A stretch of 64,000 nucleotides of DNA from Flavobacterium sp. CF108 (lineage in GTDB: Bacteria; Bacteroidota; Bacteroidia; Flavobacteriales; Flavobacteriaceae): the NCBI RefSeq assembly GCF_900129795.1, contig NZ_FQWW01000004.1, forward strand, positions 62,001-126,000, written 5' to 3'. Every line of letters starts with the position of its first letter. The first letter of the stretch is position 1. The position numbers and the translations under genes are program-made. The notes beneath the pieces were generated by a model that worked only from the letters and a program-made list of their open reading frames with translations, ran no database searches and was not told the DNA's origin. Of this stretch, positions 10,601 to 16,903 are shown one piece after another.

Positions 10601-11048
10601 AAAAACAGATTTGATTTCGGAGGATTTTGTCGAAAAGAATTATGATTTAAAAGGGTATCAGGTTGCGCCAAAAATTAGTTATTTGTTTTCAAAAAATACA
10701 AGTCTGGATTTCTTTTATGAGTTTCAGAACAAGGAAAACAAAATTGGAAATCAGGAGAGTTTAGTCCAAAACAGGCTTGGAACCTCATTTTCTTTTGCGG
10801 GCGAAAAGAAAGTAACGGTAAATGGCGAGTTTTCTTTTTATGAAAATAAGTTTACGGGAAATGAGTTTTCTTCTGTTGGTTTTCAAATGCTGGAAGGATT
10901 GCAGGCGGGTCAGAATTTAGTCTGGAAATTGCTTTTGCAAAAAAACATTACTTCTTTTTTAGATGTTAATTTAAATTATCAGGGACGTAAAAGCGAGACT
11001 GGAAATACGATACATACAGGAAATGTTCAGCTTCGTGCTTATTTTTAA
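7617..11048 (+). CDS. Large outer-membrane beta-barrel protein, uncharacterised
   Basis: A 1143-residue protein with a clear signal peptide (ending GLMAQ) and alternating hydrophobic/aromatic strands over most of its length. It ends in QLRAYF; the C-terminal Phe matches the outer-membrane insertion signal. The segment at about 145-235 (GSITRGVTIGNN, ISDKVSLRASLQDNNIP, WNIRAGDVFLEN) resembles the repeated barrel logic of large Bacteroidota surface proteins such as SprA; that similarity is only an impression. A GNGIQELEEFE segment near residue 840 looks like an acidic, possibly calcium-binding loop. The function is not known. Its closest neighbour, 64 nt downstream on the same strand, is another exported protein. 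Confidence 0.7.
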   Translation: MLKKLLFFAVLFCYSGLMAQDTESLYKTKKVIAVKDTIHLEKFSINSNFFELLNSKNEPIDSSFYKIDFQKGTLLLNEKFTSISDTLIVNYLNYPDFLTKEYGLYKDSQVVSNDVGTEKLYKIDNANAKKVTPFDGLNTSGSITRGVTIGNNQSTVLNSNLDLQITGKISDKVSLRASLQDNNIPLQDGGYSQKLDQFDNIFMELFTDDWNIRAGDVFLENRKTQFLSFNKKVQGLSASFDFDTEKSKTNVFASVSFVKGQYAKSTFTGQEGNQGPYKLKGQNGELYVLVISGSERVYVNGVLLKRGENNDYVIDYNAGEIVFTSLFPITSEMRINVEYQYSERNYNRLVTYAGATTENKSWSFGGYLYSENDLKNQPLQQNLSTEQVQILSQAGDDPSLMTAPSAYEDKYADNKILYKKTIVNGVEVYEYSNNSTDVLYNVKFSLVGNNLGNYIIQNTNSVERIYEYVSPVGSIPQGNYEPIVQLVAPMKIQVATFLGKYNPDEKTLVDFEIAMSNNDKNLFSGIDDSDNEGIAFKTNIKKRLFTRDWTLDGFANYQFVQKDFRSVERLYNIEFNRDWNLNSTLLGNQSLLVTGVNFDLFAKKETSNIGLFTYQFEKLDFTESYSGARHTTTALFKLKKWTIQNQGSFLNSDATASTSKFIRNQTRAKYHFGKNWVGGSLQLEDNQEKDKVTNQFSALSQRFSEYGVFVGRGDSTKVFVELGYLHRRNDSLQNGLLQHVNNSQTYFLKSKLIQNKTTDLAVYASYRNLDFTDSSRKNEPSLNSRILYNDRFFNQFMQIGTAYETSSGTIAQQEFTYVEVPTGQGVYTWNDYNGNGIQELEEFEIAAFPDQAKYIRIFLPNQIYIKTNQNKFSQSVNLNPLQWQNEKGWKKLLSYFYNQTSFIMDRKVRSNGDRLELNPFYSSEENILGLNSSFRNSLFYNRGKQKHSVTYSYLINNGKNLLSIGSQNVKNSSHQLQYTHLYQKSWLFNLFTKTIKTDLISEDFVEKNYDLKGYQVAPKISYLFSKNTSLDFFYEFQNKENKIGNQESLVQNRLGTSFSFAGEKKVTVNGEFSFYENKFTGNEFSSVGFQMLEGLQAGQNLVWKLLLQKNITSFLDVNLNYQGRKSETGNTIHTGNVQLRAYF

Positions 11049-11112
11049 CACTTTACGAAAAACATAAGAATTAATTGCTTAATTTTAAATGAAATTTAAA
11101 CTCTAAACCACC

Positions 11113-11685
11113 ATGAAAAAATTATTATTACTTTGTTTTATAGTAGTTTTATCTACTAATTTCTACGCGCAGGAAACTACTAAAGACACTAAGGCTAAAA
11201 CAGAGGCTAAGGCCAAAAAAGCAAAATCTGATGCTGACAAAGCAAAAGCCGATGCTAAAGAAGAAGCCACTAAAGCTAAAAAAGAAGCATCAAAAGCCAC
11301 TGACGCATCTGCAAAAGCGGAAAAAGATGCGGCAGCCAAAACTAAAAAAGCAGCAGACAAAGAAGCTGCAAAAACTAAAAAAGAAGCTGCAAGCGCAAAA
11401 ACAGAAGCGACTAAGGCAAAAAAAGCTTCTGATAAAGCTGAAGGGGCAAAAGCTGACGCCAAAAAAGCAAAAACCGATGCTGACGCAGCAAGTAAATCTG
11501 CTAAGAAAGATGCCGCTGCAGCTAAAAAATCAGCTACAAAAACTGTAAAAGAAACTAACGAAAAAGCTCCAAAAACACCGGATAAGGTTACTGGAGAATA
11601 CAATGGTAAAAAAGTGTACACTGGTCCAAAAGGCGGAAAATACTATATTAACAAAAACGGAAACAAAACTTATATTCAGGATTAA
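11113..11685 (+). CDS. Exported Lys/Ala-rich protein with PBCV-type basic adaptor domain
   Basis: A 190-residue protein in three parts: a signal peptide ending FYAQ at about residue 20; a low-complexity Lys/Ala/Asp/Glu tract (residues 22-155) resembling a histone-H1-like or coiled-coil spacer; and a C-terminal module of about 33 residues with GEYNGKKVYTGPKGGKYYI and NKNGNKTYI. That module matches the PBCV basic adaptor domain (PF08789), first described in Chlorella virus proteins. The sequence suggests an exported, highly basic protein that could bind a polyanion such as DNA, LPS or teichuronic-like polymers; this is inference. The repeated tract creates long open frames on both strands, which are artefacts. 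Confidence 0.8.
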   Translation: MKKLLLLCFIVVLSTNFYAQETTKDTKAKTEAKAKKAKSDADKAKADAKEEATKAKKEASKATDASAKAEKDAAAKTKKAADKEAAKTKKEAASAKTEATKAKKASDKAEGAKADAKKAKTDADAASKSAKKDAAAAKKSATKTVKETNEKAPKTPDKVTGEYNGKKVYTGPKGGKYYINKNGNKTYIQD

Positions 11686-11999
11686 AGAAAAGGGGCTAAG
11701 GTACTAAGTTGTTAAGGTACTGAGATGCTGAAATTCTAATATATTAAGATACGAGACTTTAAAGCCGAACATAAGTTCGGCTTTTTATTTGCTGAGAAAA
11801 AACTTAGAACCTTAGTATCTCAGTACCTTAGCAACTTAACATACAAGTAACTTTGTTTTTTGAATTGATATATTTTCTTCTTCTTTTTAACGAAAAACAA
11901 AGCCTGAGAACGCCTGTAGAGTTAATAATTTAGTAATGTGTGCGAAATAACATAAAAAACATATTTATCTATCTTCGTTTTTTAAAAGCGTTAAAAACT
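11686..11999. repeat. Intergenic CTAAG-family inverted repeat enclosing a terminator
   Basis: Left arm (about 11695-11740) and right arm (about 11805-11842) are imperfect reverse complements built of words such as TTAAGGTACTGAGAT and ATCTCAGTACCTTAG. Nested between them at 11761-11790 is a perfect GCCGAAC-ATAA-GTTCGGC hairpin followed by TTTT. Related CTAAG words occur upstream of leuS (38697-38735). Nothing else was seen between here and the next start codon. Confidence 0.65.
11761..11790 (+). terminator. Rho-independent terminator
   Basis: Stem AAAGCCGAAC / GTTCGGCTTT, loop ATAA, followed by TTATTT. It terminates the 7617-11685 transcription unit. Confidence 0.85.
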
Positions 12000-13076
12000 A
12001 TGAGCATTGATTATTCTGCTAACAAAACTATATTAGTTGCTCCGTTAAATTGGGGACTTGGGCATGCCACTAGATGTATCCCTATAATTAAGGCGCTTCA
12101 AGAAAATAATTTTATTCCGATTATTGCTTCTGACGGTGTTGCGCTGGCTTTATTACGAAAGGAATTTCCATACATTCAAACTCTGGAACTGCCTTCTTAT
12201 CATATTGAATATGCTAAGAATGGTAAAAACTTTAAATGGAAGCTGATTAAAAATCTTCCGAAAATGATTACGGCCATTTTAGATGAAAAGAAAATGGTGA
12301 ATGGCTGGATTAAAAAACATGGTATTGACGGAATTATTTCGGATAACCGACTGGGTGTTTTCAGCAAAAAAGTACCTTCTGTTTTTATGACGCATCAGTT
12401 GAATGTGATGACAGGAAACACGACTTGGTTTACCAGTAAATGTCATCAGCATTTTATAAAAAAGTATACAGAATGCTGGGTTCCTGATTCTAATGATAAA
12501 GTGAATCTTACGGGAGATTTGGGACATCTTAAAACAGATGAACTGAACCTGCGATATATTGGGCCTTTGAGCAGAATGAAGAAAAAGGAAACGCCAAAGA
12601 TTTATGACTTGATGATTATTTTATCTGGGCCCGAACCTCAGCGTACTTTTCTGGATGAAAAACTGCAAAAAGAAGCTGCTAAATTTAATGGAAAGGTTGT
12701 TTTTGTACAGGGAATTGTTGAGAAAACCCAGGAAAAATGGGAAGCAGGAAATGTTACCTATTACAATTTCATGAACTCAAAACAGCTGGAACAAACTTTT
12801 AACGAAAGTGAATTTGTGCTTTGCCGTTCTGGTTATACCACTGTTATGGATTTGGCTAAATTAGGAATGAAAGCTTTTTTTATTCCTACACCGGGACAGT
12901 ATGAACAGGAATATCTGGCGATAAAACTTCAGGAAGAAAATCTTGTACCGTATGCAATGCAAGACGATTTTACGATTGAAGATTTATCAAAGGTAAAGTC
13001 GTTTAAAGGTTTGTCCCAATTTAAAAATGAAATAGACTGGGACTTATTATTTAGTGTTTTTGAAGATCATTTATAA
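12000..13076 (+). CDS. MurG-like glycosyltransferase (GT28 family)
   Basis: A 358-residue protein reading from ATG at 12000. A GTG 60 nt upstream is in frame, but the added residues do not look like part of the fold. N-terminal LNWGLGHATRCIPI is the glycine-rich loop of GT-B transferases of the MurG/UGT type. C-terminal FVLCRSGYTTVMDLAKLGMKAFFIPTPGQYEQEYLA is the nucleotide-sugar binding region (Gly, Glu-Gln pair). The protein probably transfers a sugar from a UDP donor at the cytosolic membrane face. The acceptor is unknown, and the genuine murG would be elsewhere in a dcw cluster. It stands alone between repeats. Confidence 0.8.
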   Translation: MSIDYSANKTILVAPLNWGLGHATRCIPIIKALQENNFIPIIASDGVALALLRKEFPYIQTLELPSYHIEYAKNGKNFKWKLIKNLPKMITAILDEKKMVNGWIKKHGIDGIISDNRLGVFSKKVPSVFMTHQLNVMTGNTTWFTSKCHQHFIKKYTECWVPDSNDKVNLTGDLGHLKTDELNLRYIGPLSRMKKKETPKIYDLMIILSGPEPQRTFLDEKLQKEAAKFNGKVVFVQGIVEKTQEKWEAGNVTYYNFMNSKQLEQTFNESEFVLCRSGYTTVMDLAKLGMKAFFIPTPGQYEQEYLAIKLQEENLVPYAMQDDFTIEDLSKVKSFKGLSQFKNEIDWDLLFSVFEDHL

Positions 13077-13083
13077 AAAATAA

Positions 13084-13197
13084 AAAATCCGTGTCAATCA
13101 GCGTTTTCACGATAGTGAATCTGTATAATCTGCGTCGAAAATTAGACACCGATTAAACTGATTTGCTTTCGCAAAGTCGCTGATTAACACGGATTTT
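13084..13197. repeat. Palindromic intergenic repeat, AAATCCGTGTCAATCAGCG family
   Basis: AAAATCCGTGTCAATCAGCG at 13084-13103 and its near reverse complement CGCTGATTAACACGGATTTT at 13178-13197 flank about 75 bp with a second internal near-palindrome. It lies between convergent genes, a position suited to a bidirectional terminator. A related AATCTGTGTAAATCAGTTTAATC fragment is at about 2908-2940. Confidence 0.7.
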
Positions 13198-13209
13198 ATT
13201 TTTATTTTT

Positions 13210-14505
13210 TTAGAAGTTGAACTGCGCTTGCAATCGCAATAAATTTCCTTGTTGCCTGTTTATTGGAAGCGCACTGTCTTCAAAAGTTCTGTCGGCGATT
13301 ACATATTCTGCCGTTAGTTCAAAAGCTTTAATGGGCTGCCATTCGACACCAAATTCATAATCTCTTACGACATAACTTCTGGCATCTTTTTCGTATTTCT
13401 TTCCTCCGTCATAATATTGAAATTTGGCGAAAGGATAAATACGCTGTTTTTTAAGATCCCATTTATAATTTAGTAAAACGTAACCTCCGTTTAAATCGGT
13501 TTCATCAACATGGTTGGTTAATGTATTATAACGCGGGCCTCTACCTATATTATATTCTGTCTGGATTCCGAATGGTCTTGGATATAAAACAAAAGTTGCT
13601 CCAAGTCTTTGGTCTTTTACATATTGCGGATCGTCAACACTTACTCCATTAGAAATTTCTCCGGTAAAAGCCCATTTTCCTGTGTAAGCCTGAATTCCCG
13701 GTTCGATAATCTGGCTTCCTATTACAAATGGATAAGTTACTCTGGCTACAACATTAATATCTCTGTTTCCGTCTATTTTATTGGCGATTTGCCCATTGTA
13801 AACTCCAAAAGCAAAAACTCCATAATCACCAGATCCTTTGAATCCATCTTTAACCAGCATTTCAAAACGTTCTCTTATTTTGGCTGGTGCCCAGTAAAAG
13901 AACATACCTAAATCACGCTCATTTGCTATTGAACTGTTTATGGCATCGGCACGATCAAGAGTTAAACGCTGTCCGCTTGACTGCATGTTTTCGAAGCCGT
14001 ATGGAATTTTACTTTGTCCGATACGAACGCGGTATTCTTTTTTCTTATCAAAAGAAAGATCAAAATAAAGATCTCGAATCTGCACGAAATTCTGAATTCC
14101 GGTTACGGGTGAACTGGCAAAATCGGGCTGAAAATAGAAATATACATTTGGATGAACCTGACCTGAAAATATTAAACGCGCACGGCGAATAAAAAGTCCG
14201 TTATTTGATTTTGCGTCTGGAGCTGTTGAAGTTGTTCCCCAGGATTTATCGCACTGATCACAGGAAACTTTGTCATTTGTAGAAAAAAGTCCGTTGTACC
14301 TAATTTGAGCATAACCTCTTAAAGAGATTCTGTCGTACCAGTGTTCTTCAATTCCTCCTCCGGATTTAGTCTCCGGAAGTTTTGCTTTATTGATGGAATC
14401 TAAAATACGAAGTACTTCATTTTTTACTTCTTGTTTGTTTATTTCCTGTGCATTTGCAGCACAAGTAAGCAGCATTAAAACGGCTAATATTTTTCTTTTT
14501 ATCAT
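13210..14505 (-). CDS. Phosphate-selective porin O/P family outer-membrane protein
   Basis: A 431-residue porin. The start at 14505 was chosen because MIKRKILAVLMLLTCAANAQ is a complete signal peptide and the longer reading adds 11 non-signal residues. After a short N-terminal segment the protein looks like a 16-strand barrel with RLIFSGQVHPNVYFYFQPDF and RVRIGQSKIPYGFENMQ, both typical of the OprO/OprP family. It ends LQAQFNF with a terminal Phe. The expected role is uptake of phosphate or polyphosphate across the outer membrane. Downstream neighbours on the same strand are a PhoR/PhoB-like pair, and its promoter carries the 11-bp TAACA repeats described separately. Confidence 0.85.
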   Translation of the reverse strand: MIKRKILAVLMLLTCAANAQEINKQEVKNEVLRILDSINKAKLPETKSGGGIEEHWYDRISLRGYAQIRYNGLFSTNDKVSCDQCDKSWGTTSTAPDAKSNNGLFIRRARLIFSGQVHPNVYFYFQPDFASSPVTGIQNFVQIRDLYFDLSFDKKKEYRVRIGQSKIPYGFENMQSSGQRLTLDRADAINSSIANERDLGMFFYWAPAKIRERFEMLVKDGFKGSGDYGVFAFGVYNGQIANKIDGNRDINVVARVTYPFVIGSQIIEPGIQAYTGKWAFTGEISNGVSVDDPQYVKDQRLGATFVLYPRPFGIQTEYNIGRGPRYNTLTNHVDETDLNGGYVLLNYKWDLKKQRIYPFAKFQYYDGGKKYEKDARSYVVRDYEFGVEWQPIKAFELTAEYVIADRTFEDSALPINRQQGNLLRLQAQFNF

Positions 14506-14535
14506 TAGTTCTTTAATTCCCTTAATTTCAGGATG

Positions 14536-14543
14536 CAAAGATG
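14536..14543 (-). promoter_or_regulatory. -7 box of the porin gene
   Basis: Reverse-strand CATCTTTG, one mismatch from TAnnTTTG, beginning exactly 3 bp after the last 11-bp operator unit (14557-14547). Confidence 0.55.
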
Positions 14544-14546
14544 ACT

Positions 14547-14601
14547 CACCTATGTTAAGAAATCATTAACAAGATGTTACTATAATAAAAATTTAATGTT
14601 A
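14547..14601 (-). promoter_or_regulatory. Candidate Pho-box array of the porin promoter
   Basis: Reading the reverse strand, TAACA starts at 14579, TAATG at 14568 and TAACA at 14557, giving two exact 11-bp steps. A further TAACA starts at 14601, 22 bp (two periods) upstream. PhoB-family regulators bind tandem 11-bp direct repeats, and the Bacillus PhoP site is TTAACA with the same period. Assignment to the PhoB-like regulator at 15987 is inference. Confidence 0.55.
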
Positions 14602-14667
14602 TCGACTAAAAGCGTATGTTGATTTATTGTTAAACCCCTTGTTTTAGGGCTTTCAGCAAAAATGAAC

Positions 14668-15753
14668 TTACAATTTTTTAACGTCGGCTTTTTGTATTTT
14701 AAATGCTTTTTCGAGCGTAAAAGAGAATTCTGAACCAATTCCGAACTCACTTTCTACATAAACTTTCTCTTTATGAGCTTCAATAATATGTTTTACAATG
14801 GCCAAACCTAAACCAGAACCTCCTTCAGAACGTGTTCCACTTTTGTCAACTCGGTAAAAACGTTCAAAAAGTCTTGGAATGTTTTGTTTTTCAACTCCTT
14901 CTCCATTATCACTTATACGAATTAAGACTTTTTTCTTGGTTAGGTTTACAACGCCAACTTCTGTCAAACCGCCTTCTTTTCCGTATTTAATTGAATTCAC
15001 AATTAGGTTTTCTAAAACTTGCTGAATCCTGTCCTGATCTCCGCGAATAATTACGGACTGTACATTTTTACTTTCAAAAGCCAGTTTGATTTTCTTTTTA
15101 TCGGCTTTCATTTCCAATAAATCAAAAACATTCTGAATCAGTTCAACGATATCAAAATCAGTCATATTCAAATCTAAATCACCAGACTCCAGTTTGGTAA
15201 TCATATCTAAATCTTCGACTATATATATAAGACGTTCTACTCCTTTTTCGGCACGTTTTAAATATTTTTTTCGAATGTTTTTATCGTCCATTGCACCATC
15301 AAGCAAAGTCGAAACATAGCCCTGAACGGTAAATAAAGGTGTTTTTAATTCGTGCGAAACGTTACCCAGAAATTCTCTGCGGTATTGTTCACGAATTTCG
15401 AGCATTTCGATTTCGAGCTTTTTATCGGTTGCAAACTTTTTCACTTCTCGCGAAAGCGTTTCCATGTCGGTTGTTATAGGCTGGTTAATTAGTGTTGTGG
15501 ATTCTAATAACGAAACCTCATCGTATATTTTCTTTACTCTTCGATAAATAAAACGTTCGACGCGATATTGCAAAACCAAAAAGGAGAATATATAAATGGA
15601 TATTATGAAAATGATTCCAAATGCAATTTGGTGTTTTAACTGATTTTTATACAATAACGACATCAGAATCAGTACAAATCCTGTCGAGAAAAGACTGATA
15701 TACAATGCCGATTTTATAGCAAATTTGTATGTTTTTTTAAAATTAATTTTCAT
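14668..15753 (-). CDS. PhoR-like sensor histidine kinase
   Basis: A 361-residue kinase. The start MKINFKKTYK at 15753 is preferred, because the longer reading would pass through the upstream inverted-repeat element. Two hydrophobic helices (about 11-33 and 42-62) are separated by fewer than ten residues, so there is no extracytoplasmic sensor domain. The HisKA box has the phospho-acceptor in NVSHELKTPL (His134), followed by N, G1 and G2 ATP-binding motifs (ENLIVNSIKYG, DNGEGV, GGSGLGLAIVKHI). The architecture fits PhoR-type kinases that sense through partners. It follows the PhoB-like regulator on the same strand but is separated from it by a 169-bp repeat element. Confidence 0.85.
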   Translation of the reverse strand: MKINFKKTYKFAIKSALYISLFSTGFVLILMSLLYKNQLKHQIAFGIIFIISIYIFSFLVLQYRVERFIYRRVKKIYDEVSLLESTTLINQPITTDMETLSREVKKFATDKKLEIEMLEIREQYRREFLGNVSHELKTPLFTVQGYVSTLLDGAMDDKNIRKKYLKRAEKGVERLIYIVEDLDMITKLESGDLDLNMTDFDIVELIQNVFDLLEMKADKKKIKLAFESKNVQSVIIRGDQDRIQQVLENLIVNSIKYGKEGGLTEVGVVNLTKKKVLIRISDNGEGVEKQNIPRLFERFYRVDKSGTRSEGGSGLGLAIVKHIIEAHKEKVYVESEFGIGSEFSFTLEKAFKIQKADVKKL

Positions 15754-15798
15754 TGATATTTTTAAAATAATAAAACCATTTATAAGGCTGCTTTTTTT

Positions 15799-15967
15799 AC
15801 CATATAAGTGATATAAGTTCATTTAAAGATAAAAACTTATTTCTAAGAATTACATACGAACTTAAAAAAGTAAATCTTTGTCAAAGTTCAGAACTTTGAC
15901 AAAGATAAAATTAGATTTAAAAAGTATATACACTATAATTTAAATGAACTTATATCACTTATATGGT
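15799..15967. repeat. Nested inverted-repeat element (MITE- or REP-like)
   Basis: Outer arms 15799-15827 and 15939-15967 are perfect 29-bp reverse complements (left arm begins ACCATATAAGTGATATAAG). At the centre, 15874-15889 and 15891-15906 are perfect 16-bp complements (ATCTTTGTCAAAGTTC) with a one-base loop. The element fills most of the gap between the response regulator and kinase genes. A single half, with a two-base change, occurs at 61969-61997. No ORF is present in it. Confidence 0.9.
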
Positions 15968-15986
15968 GTAAACTTTTATAGAATGT

Positions 15987-16670
15987 TTAAACTTCAAATT
16001 TATAACCAACACCTTTTATGGTTTTAAAAAGGTCTTCTCCTATTTTTTCACGCAGTTTTCTGATGTGAACATCGATTGTTCTTCCTCCTACTACAACTTC
16101 ATTCCCCCAAACTTTATCAAGGATCTCGTCTCTTTTGAAAACTTTTCCTGGTTTTGAAGCTAATAAATAAAATAATTCGAATTCTTTTCTTGGTAAAGCA
16201 ATTTCGACATTGCCTTTTATGATTTTGTATTCTTCGCGGTTAATCTCGATTCCGCCAACATTTATAGTATCTGTAACGACTTCTTGTTCTTTTAACCTTC
16301 TTAACAAAGCCTTTACTTTAGACACTAATAATTTTGGTTTGATTGGCTTTGTAATATAGTCGTCAGCACCTGCGTCAAAACCAGCTACTTGCGAATAATC
16401 TTCGCTTCTTGCGGTAAGAAATGTTATGATAACATTATTTAACTCAGGAATTTTTCTGATGTGCTCACAAGCTTCCATCCCGTCCATTTCTGCCATCATC
16501 ACGTCCATGATAATTAATTCCGGCAATTCTTTCTGAGCCTTTGCTATAGCGTCTTTTCCGTTAGATGCTGTAACAATCTGGTAGCCTTCCTGAGCGAGGT
16601 TATAGCCAACGATTTCTAAAATGTCCGGTTCGTCGTCAACTAATAAAATCTTAGTTTGTGTTTTTTTCAT
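15987..16670 (-). CDS. PhoB/OmpR-family response regulator
   Basis: A 227-residue regulator. ATG at 16670 is preferred over one 9 nt upstream because MKKTQTKILLVDDEPD is the usual beginning. The receiver domain has VDDEPD at 11-16, the phospho-acceptor Asp56 in IIMDVMM, and the conserved Lys in ITKPIKP. The C-terminal winged helix (about 130-227) ends FKTIKGVGYKFEV as in OmpR/PhoB. It is divergent from the TonB receptor at 16904 and precedes the kinase gene. Given the porin neighbour, it probably controls phosphate starvation, by context rather than by motif. Confidence 0.88.
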   Translation of the reverse strand: MKKTQTKILLVDDEPDILEIVGYNLAQEGYQIVTASNGKDAIAKAQKELPELIIMDVMMAEMDGMEACEHIRKIPELNNVIITFLTARSEDYSQVAGFDAGADDYITKPIKPKLLVSKVKALLRRLKEQEVVTDTINVGGIEINREEYKIIKGNVEIALPRKEFELFYLLASKPGKVFKRDEILDKVWGNEVVVGGRTIDVHIRKLREKIGEDLFKTIKGVGYKFEV

Positions 16671-16797
16671 AAATAGCAAAAATTGAGATTTTTACATCAA
16701 ATATTCTTATTTATTTATCCGATGTTTTTTATTTCACAGGGTAAATATACTAACAAATGAACGGTTAAAAATTGGTGTTAACCGTAATTTAATCTGG

Positions 16798-16863
16798 TAA
16801 CAATTTCATAATCTTAACAACACAAAAACATAACAAGTCCGTAACATGAACTTTACAGGGCGG
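16798..16863 (+). promoter_or_regulatory. Candidate Pho-box array of the TonB receptor promoter
   Basis: TAACA at 16831 and 16842 and TTACA at 16853 are exactly 11 bp apart. TAACA at 16798 and TAATC at 16809 fall on the same 11-bp register. The last unit ends 3 bp before the -7 box, the same distance as at the porin promoter. This is direct evidence of a shared geometry; binding by the PhoB-like protein is inferred. Confidence 0.6.
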
Positions 16864-16866
16864 TTC

Positions 16867-16874
16867 TTTCTTTG
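16867..16874 (+). promoter_or_regulatory. -7 box of the TonB receptor gene
   Basis: TTTCTTTG, one mismatch from TAnnTTTG, 29 nt upstream of the ATG at 16904 and 3 bp past the last operator unit. Confidence 0.5.
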
Positions 16875-16903
16875 CACAAAAATAAATTAAACACAACACA
16901 CAA

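Noticed and set aside
11163..11621. A 152-codon reverse-strand frame and a 105-codon forward frame across the Lys/Ala-rich gene
   Set aside because: Both are by-products of the low-complexity repeat tract of the real gene at 11113-11685; they have no start context or recognisable protein features.
15823..15986. An N-terminal extension of the kinase into the repeat element
   Set aside because: The longer reading begins inside the outer arm of the repeat; the ATG at 15753 gives a natural N-terminus.
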